Source: Mucilaginibacter gossypiicola (GTDB lineage: Bacteria; Bacteroidota; Bacteroidia; Sphingobacteriales; Sphingobacteriaceae). From it: a stretch of DNA of 64,000 nucleotides. Positions 50,943 to 60,692 of this stretch are shown in pieces. Location of the stretch: contig NZ_FOCL01000004.1 of the NCBI RefSeq assembly GCF_900110105.1, positions 714,495 to 778,494 of the forward strand. Direction: 5' to 3'. How positions within the stretch are numbered: position 1 is the first letter of the stretch; every line of letters starts with the position of its first letter. The notes below the pieces were generated by a model. It was not told where the DNA came from, did not search any database, and worked only from the letters and a program-made list of their open reading frames with translations. A program made the position numbers and the translations under genes.

Positions 50943-53801
50943 TTATTGCTTTGGTTTGCCATCAGCATCAAGTTCGACAATGGGATACCCTAATTTTTGC
51001 AGGCCCGGGTAGATCCTGGCCTTATCGCCAACAACCAGTATAATCATGTTATCGGGATTAAGATATTTTGAAGCCAGGCTGTTAATTTCGGCAGGGGTTA
51101 TAGTCGATAAGATCTTGTTTTGCTCGTCGACAAAAGTAGACTTAAGATCATACTCCTGTATGCGTGATAAAAACGCTGCTTTTTGTGCATTGGTTTCGTA
51201 ACGGCGGGCATCACTTTGACCTATGGAGGTTTGTGTAAATTTTAACTCTTCGGGCGTGATGCCGGTTTTTTGATAGTTGGTGATCTCCTTTATAAACTCA
51301 ACTACAGAGCTATCGGTTGCTGTAGCTAACACTCCGGCAGATGCTGTAAAGTCGCCGCCATATTTACCTGAGCTGAAAGATGAGCGTGCGCCGTAAGTCC
51401 AGCCTTTTTTCTCTCTAAGGTTAAGGTTAATATGACTGTTGAATGCGCCGCCTAAAATGTAGTTGGCAATATTCAGTTTGTAATAATCACCTGTAGGGGC
51501 GTAGTTAAGTTTGTCGAGATAACCAATACGGATCTCTGACTGTGCGGCACCCGGGATATCAACCAGGTACAGTGTGGTTTTATCAAATGTTTTGCCTTCA
51601 ACAGGGGTGGGTACGGTTACCTTTTTATCTTTCCATGAGTTTAAGAAAGCAAGAGCGCTTTTTGCAGATGCTTCACTAACATCGCCCACCACAACAATTT
51701 TAGTTAATGACGGTGAAAAGTTTTTATCGTAATAATCCTGAACATCCTGTAAAGTTATACCAGCAATGGTTTCTTCATTGCCACCGGCAGCGTAAGTACG
51801 TACGTTATCTGTACCGTAAAGGATTTTGCTGTAAACAGTGCTGGCTACACCTGCAGGCTGAGTTTTGGCCTGTTTAAAGCCTTCCAACGTTTGTTTCTTG
51901 ATCCTGTCGAGTGCATCCTGGGTGAATTTAGGATGATATAGCCTTTCTTCGAGCAGTGACATGGTTTTACCCAGGTTTTTGGTGAGTGAAGATACTTCAG
52001 CATCAATCTGATCTAAACTGGCGTAGAAAGTAATGCTGCTGCCCAGTTTATCCAGTTCGGAGTTAAAGTCTTCGGCAGTGTATTTCTGGGTTTCTTCATT
52101 CATCATACGGCCTACAATGCCCGCCAAACCCGCCTTTGACGGATCGTTGATGGCAAACAAGCCGCCACCTTTAATGGATATCGACATAGATACCGACGGG
52201 ATCTCATTATTTTGCGTACCAATAATATTAATACCATTAGGTGTATTAGCCGACCAAATAGCCGGTACTTTAATAGCCGGGTTGGGGCCTACACCTGGTT
52301 TTACAGCACGGTCGAAACTATCTTTAGGTTTATGATAAGTTAAACCATTGTACCCATAGTCGGGTGCTTTGTAACCTGTTGTGTCAACAGTAAAGTTATC
52401 AGGTGCTACCGGCTGCAGGTTACCACCTTTAGGCAGCACACTCAATATAACTGCAGGTTTGCCTTTAATGTATTGGTTATAAACGCGCATAACATCCTCT
52501 TTAGTAACCGCACGGATGGCTGCCAACTCCCGACCGATCTGGTTAGGGTTACCGGTAAAGGTTTGTGCCTGTGCCAGCTCTGATACTTTACCGCTTACGC
52601 TCGATAAGCTGTTGATATAATCGGCTTCGGCAGTGGCTTTAAAACGGGCCAGGTCATCATCGCTCACACCTTTTTTCTCAAACTCGGTCAACGATTCATC
52701 TACCAGTTTTTTTGCATCAGCTAAAGTCTGACCAGGGAACGGAATAACCCGCATGCTGATCTCGCCGGCCAGTTCAGTATTTGATGAACCCATGGTAGCC
52801 TGCGCCGCCTTGCGGGTTTTTACAAAGTTTTTATAAAATATAGAATTACGACCCTGGCCAATAATGGCTGATAGCGCATCAAGCGGCGACATATCCTTGT
52901 CGTAGATTTTAACGCCAGGATAGCTCACGGACAATAATGGGAATTTAGCGTAGTTATCAGTATAGGATACATACCTGTCGGCTTTTAATACGGGTGCCGG
53001 TAACGACATGTTTTTAACCATAGGCCCCCTTGGGATGCCGCCAAAATATTTGCTAACCCAGGCTAAGGTTTGCTTAGGATTAAGATCACCGCCAATGGTA
53101 AGCGTGGCATTGTTAGGGCCATACCATCTCAGGAAAAAGTTTTTAAGATCATTTACACCTACTTTGTTTAACTCCTCGATGTAACCAATGGTAAGCCATG
53201 AATAGGGGTGACCGTATGGATAAAGTGTTTTGGAGGCATACTGCCCAACTAAACCATACGGACGGTTATCATAGTTTTGGCCGCGTTCGTTTTTTACGGT
53301 TGCACGCTGAACCTCAAATTTTTGCTGTGTAACGGCATCAAGCAGGAAACCCATCCTGTCAGATTCCAGCCAAAGCATTTTTTCCAGTTGATTGGCCGGT
53401 ACGGTTTCGTAATAATTGGTGCGGTCGCGGTTGGTTGATCCGTTCAGGGTACCGCCTGCTTCTGTAATGATCTTGAAGTGATCGCCATTGGCTACATGGT
53501 CCGATCCCTGGAACATCATGTGCTCAAAAAAATGTGCGAAGCCAGATTTGCCGATCTCCTCACGGGCCGAACCTACGTGATAAGTGATATCAACGTGAAC
53601 CAGAGGGTCGGAATGGTCTTCGGCCAAAATAACAGTAAGACCGTTGGGTAATACATATTTTTCGTAGGGGATCACCAGCTCAGTTCCCTTTCGGGTAACT
53701 TTTTCAATAAGCTTTGGCTGTGCGCCGGTTTGGGCAGCAGCATTAAGCGCCAGTACAGCAATTGATGGGGTGATCAATGCGTGCTTTAAAAGTTTGATCA
53801 T
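50943..53801 (-). CDS. M16-family (insulinase-like) zinc metallopeptidase, two-domain
   Basis: The 952-residue exported protease has a signal sequence, the inverted zinc motif HFFEHMMF (HxxEH, about residue 84) with the distal Glu 70-odd residues later, and a second, inactive-like M16 half (about 520-940). Clamp-type M16 proteins degrade peptides in the periplasm. It is a single gene with its own terminator. Substrate unknown. Confidence 0.93.
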   Translation of the reverse strand: MIKLLKHALITPSIAVLALNAAAQTGAQPKLIEKVTRKGTELVIPYEKYVLPNGLTVILAEDHSDPLVHVDITYHVGSAREEIGKSGFAHFFEHMMFQGSDHVANGDHFKIITEAGGTLNGSTNRDRTNYYETVPANQLEKMLWLESDRMGFLLDAVTQQKFEVQRATVKNERGQNYDNRPYGLVGQYASKTLYPYGHPYSWLTIGYIEELNKVGVNDLKNFFLRWYGPNNATLTIGGDLNPKQTLAWVSKYFGGIPRGPMVKNMSLPAPVLKADRYVSYTDNYAKFPLLSVSYPGVKIYDKDMSPLDALSAIIGQGRNSIFYKNFVKTRKAAQATMGSSNTELAGEISMRVIPFPGQTLADAKKLVDESLTEFEKKGVSDDDLARFKATAEADYINSLSSVSGKVSELAQAQTFTGNPNQIGRELAAIRAVTKEDVMRVYNQYIKGKPAVILSVLPKGGNLQPVAPDNFTVDTTGYKAPDYGYNGLTYHKPKDSFDRAVKPGVGPNPAIKVPAIWSANTPNGINIIGTQNNEIPSVSMSISIKGGGLFAINDPSKAGLAGIVGRMMNEETQKYTAEDFNSELDKLGSSITFYASLDQIDAEVSSLTKNLGKTMSLLEERLYHPKFTQDALDRIKKQTLEGFKQAKTQPAGVASTVYSKILYGTDNVRTYAAGGNEETIAGITLQDVQDYYDKNFSPSLTKIVVVGDVSEASAKSALAFLNSWKDKKVTVPTPVEGKTFDKTTLYLVDIPGAAQSEIRIGYLDKLNYAPTGDYYKLNIANYILGGAFNSHINLNLREKKGWTYGARSSFSSGKYGGDFTASAGVLATATDSSVVEFIKEITNYQKTGITPEELKFTQTSIGQSDARRYETNAQKAAFLSRIQEYDLKSTFVDEQNKILSTITPAEINSLASKYLNPDNMIILVVGDKARIYPGLQKLGYPIVELDADGKPKQ

Positions 53802-53974
53802 TTGTGTTAATTGTTTAAGTAATAAGTCAGTCAGTAGATGCTTCCCTCAGCAAGCATCGAAAGCTACTATATTAAGCAATTTATACTACTGGTTAATATT
53901 GTTGCGATGTAATTTGATTTGTGTAACGGATTTGTGACGGGTGGGCGTGCCGCGAAACAGTGTTTCATAAAAAA

Positions 53975-54055
53975 CGTCATTGCGAGGAACGAAGCAATCC
54001 CAAACTATACAGAGCCGCTCTGTAAATCGGGGATTGCTTCGTTCCTCGCAATGTC
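53975..54055. repeat. REP-like element, GTCATTGCGAGG family
   Basis: CGTCATTGCGAGGAACGAAG pairs with its complement at 54033-54055 around an inner ACAGAGCCGCTCTGTA hairpin. Almost perfect arms of 22-24 bases. Located between the efflux channel gene and the protease. Confidence 0.9.
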
Positions 54056-54081
54056 GTTTCTTTTTTTACTTATGGAAGTGT

Positions 54082-55527
54082 CTATCTCCAGCCACCACCT
54101 ACAGCCTGGTATAAGTTAACCGAACTTAAAAATATATTACGTTTAATACCGGCCAGTTCAAGCTCGGCATCAAGTACGCTGCGTTGTGCTGTTATTATTT
54201 CAAGGTAATTAGCCCGCCCAACAAGATATAAGTCATTAGCTACCGATAAGGCATTATTTAATGATTGTAACTCCTGTTGTTTAAATTCAAAAGCACGGTT
54301 AAAATTCTCTATCCCGCTTAAATTGTTGTTCACTTCCTGAAATCCTGACAGGATACTTTTTTGATAATTGTACACTGCTATCTTTTGCTCGGCTATAGTT
54401 CGCTCATACTCGGCCTTGATGGCTTTGCGGTTAAAAATAGGAGCGGTAATGCCACCTAAAATACCATAAGTAAACGAAGCTGGGTCAAATAAAAGATTTG
54501 CCCTGAAACTGTTATAGCCAACATATGGAGTTAAAGTTAAAGTAGGGAAAAAGTTTGCCCTTGCCGCTTTAATATCGGCATTCATTGCTGTAAGCTCCAA
54601 TTCAGCGCCACGGATATCAGGCCGGTTCAATAACATTTGCGACGGAACACCAGTACCTAATACCACCGGAAGCTTGGTTTTCATGATAGAAGTATCCCGT
54701 GTTACCGTCCCTGAATAGCTTCCGGTTAAAAAACGAAGCTGGTTCTCGGTTTCGGTGATTTGCTGGCGGGTGGTATACTCCAAGCCTTTAGTACGGGACA
54801 ACTGGGCCTCAAACTGCTGTACAGCCAATTCAGTAGCACGGCCACCGAGTTTTTGGATTTTAACAATCTCCAGCGCGTGTTCCTGAAGTTTGATGTTCTT
54901 TTTAATGATGCCCTGTTCGGTATCATAAGCCAGCAACTGGTAATAAAGCCCCGCAATTTGGGCTGTAAGTGCTGTTGTAACCAAACGATAACCGCTTTGA
55001 CTGGCCAGGAAGCGGGCAAAAGCGGCCTTTTTCTGGTTGCTCATCTTGCCCCAAAGGTCAACCTCCCATGAGCTTTGAAAACCCAGGAAATAGTTAGGCA
55101 CCGGGTTGGGGATATGCTGATCGCTGTTGATGTTATTTGAAAAATTGGTATCGTAATTACCTACACCGTTTTGCGTGTAATCGCCATATTTTTCAACCCC
55201 GGCATTAGCTGCCAGATTTATGGTAGGTAAAAGCTTTGAAGAATTGAACCTAAGGTTAGCCCTTGCAGCCTCAACCCTTTGCAGGGCACTTAGCAGATCA
55301 GGGTTTGCTTTAAGGGCAGTGTCAATCAGGTTAACGAGCCTTTGATCGGCAAAAAACTGGCCGATAGGCAGGCTTGCAACCGTGGCTGTATCAGTATTAT
55401 TATTAAATGTCGATGGTAAATTGGCAGCTACTTCCTGGCCCGTGACCGGCTTATAGCTCTTACAGCTGGCCATGGTCACCAGCAAAAGTGCCGTGTTAAG
55501 TATATAGAAATTTGCTTTTTTTAGCAT
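54082..55527 (-). CDS. TolC-type outer-membrane efflux lipoprotein (NodT family)
   Basis: The 481-residue protein has a lipoprotein signal (MASC, Cys near residue 22) and two outer-membrane-efflux repeats of long coiled helices, with typical LLLNRPDIRGAELELTAMN-like core (short: NRPDIRGAE). It forms the outer-membrane exit channel for the RND pump that lies directly upstream (12-base gap). The C-terminus ends in VNLYQAVGGGWR, common in this family. Confidence 0.93.
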   Translation of the reverse strand: MLKKANFYILNTALLLVTMASCKSYKPVTGQEVAANLPSTFNNNTDTATVASLPIGQFFADQRLVNLIDTALKANPDLLSALQRVEAARANLRFNSSKLLPTINLAANAGVEKYGDYTQNGVGNYDTNFSNNINSDQHIPNPVPNYFLGFQSSWEVDLWGKMSNQKKAAFARFLASQSGYRLVTTALTAQIAGLYYQLLAYDTEQGIIKKNIKLQEHALEIVKIQKLGGRATELAVQQFEAQLSRTKGLEYTTRQQITETENQLRFLTGSYSGTVTRDTSIMKTKLPVVLGTGVPSQMLLNRPDIRGAELELTAMNADIKAARANFFPTLTLTPYVGYNSFRANLLFDPASFTYGILGGITAPIFNRKAIKAEYERTIAEQKIAVYNYQKSILSGFQEVNNNLSGIENFNRAFEFKQQELQSLNNALSVANDLYLVGRANYLEIITAQRSVLDAELELAGIKRNIFLSSVNLYQAVGGGWR

Positions 55528-55539
55528 TGCAGATCTTAA

Positions 55540-58500
55540 TTAATTATTGACGATATCGAGCTCATGATGAGTTACTTCTGTGGTCGATTTGTTCTTTTTA
55601 TTCCGTTCGGCTAAACCGGCGAAGATGACATATAAACCGGGGATAAGGATCAGTCCGAAAATAGTTCCCATCAGCATCCCACCTGCAGCGGCTGTACCGA
55701 TAGAACGGTTGCCCATTGCACCCGCGCCGCTGGCCACGCAAAGCGGTATCAAACCGGCTATGAACGCCAGGGATGTCATCAATATCGGCCGCAAACGGGA
55801 CACCGCGCCTTCAATAGCTGCTTTCAAAACGGTAAGTCCTTCTTTTTGCCTTTGGATAGCAAACTCAACTATCAGGATGGCATTTTTACCCAACAAGCCA
55901 ATTAGCATCACCAGTGCTACCTGTGCGTAGATGTTATTTTCGAGCCCGGTGATCTTCAAAAAGAAGAATGCGCCGAAAATACCGGTAGGCAACGAGAGGA
56001 TAACCGGAAGCGGCAATAGGAAACTTTCGTACTGGGCAGCCAGTAGCAGGTAAACGAATATCAAACAGATCACAAAAATGTAGATAGCCTGGTTGCCGGA
56101 CAGGATCTGCTCGCGCGTCATGCCCGACCATTCAAAGGCGTAACCTTTCGGTAGTTTTTCGGCGGCGATACGTTCAATTGCCTTGATGGCGTCACCACTA
56201 CTGAAACCTTTGTCGGCATCGCCTGTTACCATGGCCGATGTGTACATGTTGTAACGGGTAAGCTGCTCGGGGCCAAATACTTTCTCCATTTTTATGAACG
56301 TAGAAAATGGCACCATTTCGCCTTTATCATTCTTAACCTGCAGGTTTAAAACATCTTCCGGGCGCGACCTGTACTCGGGCGAGGCTTGTACCATCACCTT
56401 ATACATTTGTCCGAACCTGATAAAATTGGATGCATAAAAACTACCCATCAACGTTTGAAGGGTCGACATGGCCTTATCAACAGTGATACCTTTCTGCGCG
56501 GCTGTTTGCTGATCAACAGAGATCATATACTGCGGAAAGTTAGGGTCGAAGCTGGTAAATGCACCTGCAATCTCTGGCGAGGCATTAAGTGCATCAACAA
56601 AGTTTTTGGTTACATCAGCAGCCTTTTGTAAATCGCCCTGGCCACTTCGGTCAAGTACCCGGATCTCGAAACCGCTGGCATTACCAAAACCCGGTACGGT
56701 AGGCGGAGGGAAAAACTGGATAGAGGCATCGCCGATATTCTTTGTTTTTGCAGTCAGTTCTGCAATGATATCATCCAATGATTCACTGCGTTCGTCCCAT
56801 GGCTTAAGGTTGATCATGGCCATACCATATGAGGCACCGGCTATCTCATTCACCAAACTATAGCCCGAAAGCGTTGAAGCCGATTCGATAGATTTCATCG
56901 ATTTGGTTTTGGCTTCAATCTCTTTCAAAACCTGTTCGGTACGTTCAACCGTTGCGCCGGCAGGTGTGGTTACGTTTACGTAAAGCATACCCTGATCTTC
57001 CGTAGGGATAAAACCCGTCGGCAAAATGGCGCTGGTACCCCAGGTAAGTAAAAAGAACCCTGCCAGCAATATCAAAGTAATACCCTTACGCGGCGACAGG
57101 TAAGTCATGAAGGTTGAATATCTGCCCTGTAACCTGTTGTATTTGTCATTAAAGCCACCAAAAAAGCGCTGCATTAGGCTTTTCTTTTTAGGCGCGTGGT
57201 TGTGCTTTAACATAATGGCACAAAGGGCAGGGGTGAGCGTTAATGCGTTTACACCCGATATCACAATGGAGATAGCCAGCGTAAGCGAAAACTGCCGGTA
57301 AAACACACCAACTGGTCCCGACATGAAGGCCACCGGCACAAACACTGCAGACATTACCAAGGTAATGGCTACAATCGCACCGCTGATCTCGCGCATGGCG
57401 CTTACAGTGGCATCCATAGCGTTCATGTGGTTTTCGGTCATTTTTACGTGTACCGCTTCAACTACCACAATCGCGTTATCAACCACAATACCGATAGCTA
57501 ACACTAATGCAAAGAGCGTAAGCAGGTTAATGGAGAAGCCCAGCATCTGCATAAAAGCAAGCGAGCCAATAAGCGCGACGGGTACAGCCAGTGCCGGAAT
57601 TAACGTTGACCTGAAATCCTGTAAGAAAATAAATACTACAATGAAAACCAGTATGAAAGCTTCAATCAGCGTACGTAATACTTCATGTATGGATGCATCT
57701 AAAAAGCGGGATACATCATAGTTTACGTTAAAGGTCATCCCGGCCGGGAAAGAGTTTTCTTTAAGCTCGGTCATACGGGTTTTGATGTTATTGATAACGT
57801 CGCGGGCATTTGAGCCGGGGCGTTGTTTTATCATGATTGATGCCGAAGGCTTGCCATCAGTATTGGATACCATACTGTAGGTTAACGATCCAAATTCAAC
57901 ATCAGCAATTTCTTTCAATCTTAATACCGAGCCATCTTCCTCGGCACGGATCACAATGTTTTCGTATTGCTTGGGCTCAAAAAATTTGCCCGGATAGCGC
58001 AATACATACTGCAGCATCTGCGGGGTTTTATCCGAACTTTGGCCGGTTTTACCCGGTGCAGCTTCAACGTTTTGCGCACGGATGGCATCTATTACCTCAT
58101 CGGTTGATACCTTGTAGGCCATCATCCTGTCGGGTTTAAGCCATACCCGCATGGAGTATTCTTTAGCACCCATGATCTCGGCCCTGCCTACACCATCAAT
58201 TCGTTTGAGCTCCTGTAAAACGTTGATATCGGTGAAGTTATAAATGAACTTCTCGTCCATGCTGGTGTCCTGGCTCATGATGTTCAGGTACATCAGCATA
58301 CTGTTTACTTCTTTCTCTGTGGTAACACCGGCTTTAATAACTTCTTCCGGCATTTCGTCAATAATGGTAGCAACGCGGTTTTGAACGTTCACCGCGGCCT
58401 GGTCGGGGTCGATACCCACGTTAAAGTAAATCTGGATTACTGTTAAGCCGTCGTTACTACAAACGGTAGACATGTAGGTCATGCCCGGAACGCCGTTGAT

Positions 58501-58704
58501 AGCGCGCTCCAGGGGAGTAGCCACGGCTTTGGCACACACCTCGGCGTTGGCGCCGGTGTAATTAGCGGTAACAGTTACCGATGGTGGCACGATATCCGGG
58601 AACTGGGTAACGGGCAGTGTTATCAACGCCAGCACACCCAGCATGGTAATTATCAATGAGATAACAAGCGACAGCACTGGCCGCTTTATAAAAGTTTCGA
58701 ACAT
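55540..58704 (-). CDS. RND multidrug efflux pump (HAE1/AcrB type)
   Basis: The 1054-residue inner-membrane pump has twelve helices and two large periplasmic loops. Marks are FIKRPVLSLVISLIIT at the start, VVDNAIVVVEAV with the proton-relay Asp pair in helix 4, and GLLGKNAILIVEF in helix 10-11. It works as a trimer with the adaptor and channel from the same operon. Drug range cannot be told. Confidence 0.96.
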   Translation of the reverse strand: MFETFIKRPVLSLVISLIITMLGVLALITLPVTQFPDIVPPSVTVTANYTGANAEVCAKAVATPLERAINGVPGMTYMSTVCSNDGLTVIQIYFNVGIDPDQAAVNVQNRVATIIDEMPEEVIKAGVTTEKEVNSMLMYLNIMSQDTSMDEKFIYNFTDINVLQELKRIDGVGRAEIMGAKEYSMRVWLKPDRMMAYKVSTDEVIDAIRAQNVEAAPGKTGQSSDKTPQMLQYVLRYPGKFFEPKQYENIVIRAEEDGSVLRLKEIADVEFGSLTYSMVSNTDGKPSASIMIKQRPGSNARDVINNIKTRMTELKENSFPAGMTFNVNYDVSRFLDASIHEVLRTLIEAFILVFIVVFIFLQDFRSTLIPALAVPVALIGSLAFMQMLGFSINLLTLFALVLAIGIVVDNAIVVVEAVHVKMTENHMNAMDATVSAMREISGAIVAITLVMSAVFVPVAFMSGPVGVFYRQFSLTLAISIVISGVNALTLTPALCAIMLKHNHAPKKKSLMQRFFGGFNDKYNRLQGRYSTFMTYLSPRKGITLILLAGFFLLTWGTSAILPTGFIPTEDQGMLYVNVTTPAGATVERTEQVLKEIEAKTKSMKSIESASTLSGYSLVNEIAGASYGMAMINLKPWDERSESLDDIIAELTAKTKNIGDASIQFFPPPTVPGFGNASGFEIRVLDRSGQGDLQKAADVTKNFVDALNASPEIAGAFTSFDPNFPQYMISVDQQTAAQKGITVDKAMSTLQTLMGSFYASNFIRFGQMYKVMVQASPEYRSRPEDVLNLQVKNDKGEMVPFSTFIKMEKVFGPEQLTRYNMYTSAMVTGDADKGFSSGDAIKAIERIAAEKLPKGYAFEWSGMTREQILSGNQAIYIFVICLIFVYLLLAAQYESFLLPLPVILSLPTGIFGAFFFLKITGLENNIYAQVALVMLIGLLGKNAILIVEFAIQRQKEGLTVLKAAIEGAVSRLRPILMTSLAFIAGLIPLCVASGAGAMGNRSIGTAAAGGMLMGTIFGLILIPGLYVIFAGLAERNKKNKSTTEVTHHELDIVNN

Positions 58705-58780
58705 AGTTTGTTAGGGTAAGTGTACAATAAACCTGTGCCACGCGTTTACGCGGCCTGGAAATGGAAACATGGGCAATTGA

Positions 58781-59923
58781 TTACTTCATTGCCAGTAATG
58801 AATCTTTTGCCATTTTCCGTGGTTTGATGATCATACCGTCACGTACGTTCTGTGCTCCCTGAAACAAGATCCTGTCGCCAGCCTTCAAGCCGTCTTTTAC
58901 AATGTAATAGGTTGAAAAACGGGTTTGCGGCAAAAATGCCTGCATGTGCAGTTTATTGTTCTTGTCAACTATGTATACGTAACTTTTATCCTGGATATCA
59001 AATACCGATTGCTGAGGCACCATGATCACGCTATCAGCTTTAGTTGAGATGTAAAGTTTACCGGTAGCGCCATGCCTTAACAGCTTGTTCGGATTGGGGA
59101 ACTTTGCCCTGAAGTTGATCGAGCCTGTTTTCTGCTCAATTTCGGCTTCTACAGTTTCTATTTCGCCCTGGTAGGGGAAGTCAAGCCCATCGGCTAACAC
59201 CAGCTTAACCTTATCGCTTGTTTGGCCCGGTGCCGATTCTTTTTTACGGATGTATTGCAGGTATTCATTTTCGGGAAAACTGAAATAAGCATACATCGAG
59301 CTGATATCCGAAAGGCTGGTAAGCAATGTGCCCTCATCAATTAAACTGCCCGATTTAAGCGGAATCCTGTCTATGATGCCATCAAACGGCGCACGGATGT
59401 AAGTATAGGCCAATTGGTCTTCGGCGCTTTGCACCATGGACCGGGCTTCTTCAATCGTTGCCTTGTCGGCATTCATTTTTGATTCGGCAACTTCAAGTTC
59501 TGATTTGGAAATTACTTTCTTGTCAACCAGTAGTTTAACCCTTGTTACTTCAAGTTCTGTTGCCTTGGCATCGGCCATGGCATTGCTTAGTGCAGCCTTC
59601 GCTTTTGACAGGTTTACTTTAAATTCCTGGTCGTTAAGTTTAAACAGAAGCTGTCCTTTTTTAACCTGTTTGCCTTCGTCGATATATATTTTTTCGAGGA
59701 AGCCGCGAACACGTGAGCGGATCTCAATATTTTTTTGCGCCTGGATATCGGCAACATATGATTTTTGAAGAACTGTATCTCTTGTATTTAAAGTAAGCAC
59801 AGGTAGCTGAAGGGTATCTGAAGCAGCAGTTTCGCTGCTGGTTTTAGCTTTTGAAGAGCAGCCCGTGACAAATATACCGGCAACTATGGCCAGTAAGGGC
59901 ATATAAATAATTAACCTTTTCAT
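58781..59923 (-). CDS. RND efflux periplasmic adaptor (membrane fusion protein)
   Basis: From the ATG at 59923 the product has 380 residues with a lipoprotein signal (VTGC, Cys ~21), a lipoyl/hairpin section (about 55-200: RSRVRGFLEKIYIDEGKQV, YTYIRAPFDGII), a beta-barrel and a membrane-proximal domain. It links the RND pump to the TolC-type channel. 76 bases separate it from the pump gene; the operon order is adaptor, pump, channel. An upstream start adds 14 residues but lacks support. Confidence 0.95.
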   Translation of the reverse strand: MKRLIIYMPLLAIVAGIFVTGCSSKAKTSSETAASDTLQLPVLTLNTRDTVLQKSYVADIQAQKNIEIRSRVRGFLEKIYIDEGKQVKKGQLLFKLNDQEFKVNLSKAKAALSNAMADAKATELEVTRVKLLVDKKVISKSELEVAESKMNADKATIEEARSMVQSAEDQLAYTYIRAPFDGIIDRIPLKSGSLIDEGTLLTSLSDISSMYAYFSFPENEYLQYIRKKESAPGQTSDKVKLVLADGLDFPYQGEIETVEAEIEQKTGSINFRAKFPNPNKLLRHGATGKLYISTKADSVIMVPQQSVFDIQDKSYVYIVDKNNKLHMQAFLPQTRFSTYYIVKDGLKAGDRILFQGAQNVRDGMIIKPRKMAKDSLLAMK

Positions 59924-60041
59924 TTTTTTCCGAATGGGGGTAATAGGCAAAGCAGTGCATATCACGTACTGTTAGCCAATGTTAAATTTGATTGTTTAAA
60001 ACAGGGATTTGCCGCGAAGGGCATTTGAGACGGAAAAAGGA

Positions 60042-60443
60042 TCAGAACGGACTGAGCCTGAAGAGGAAATTATAATATGCAGGCAAAAAGCCCTTAATGG
60101 ATTTATTCTGGTTGTGTTGTTTTGCAACTATTGATATAACATCGGCCAGTAAAAGCTGTTGGCCTGGCAATAATGCCGACGAGTAGTTTACCCTGCTGGG
60201 TAAAAAGCGGATAACGTTACGGGTATGGGCTGCTTCGTTGCCATCAGAATCAGGTGAATCATCCTGTACTTCCTGCTGCTGAATTTGGCCGATAATCCTT
60301 TGATGGGTAAGGGAAATTAAATCGGCAGACCGGCCTGATTTTTTGTAGTGCGTTAAAATTGATTCGGCGTTAGCAGGGGCTACAGCTAATGCAAGCTGGA
60401 AAAAAAATAATGCAAAGAATATTTTTTTTATCGTCGACGCCAT
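60042..60443 (-). CDS. Small exported protein upstream of the RND operon, function unknown
   Basis: The 133-residue protein has a signal peptide (MASTIKKIFFALFFFQLALA, cut after APANA) and a polar mature part with an acidic QDDSPDSDGNE stretch, ending in YYNFLFRLSPF with aromatic residues like an outer-membrane protein end. No domain recognised. It is 118 bases upstream of the adaptor and in the same direction, so it may be part of the efflux transcript or its own gene. Confidence 0.6.
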   Translation of the reverse strand: MASTIKKIFFALFFFQLALAVAPANAESILTHYKKSGRSADLISLTHQRIIGQIQQQEVQDDSPDSDGNEAAHTRNVIRFLPSRVNYSSALLPGQQLLLADVISIVAKQHNQNKSIKGFLPAYYNFLFRLSPF

Positions 60444-60692
60444 GATTGCGAAATTACCAAAATTTTTGAAGCTATTGAAATGAGTTTGTATTTTTTTTGA
60501 TATAAAACGATTTTATTTTTATTTTTTATCCCTGTTTGTTAGGATTTTATCGTTTTAAAATTCATTTTTTACTTCAGTTACTTTTTTGGATGTTTCTTTA
60601 ACAGATAAAACGAGTATTTGTTCATGATTTTTGAATATCGCCTAAAAAATGCGAGCTGAACATTACTCAACCAATAATTGTATTTTAGCTAC

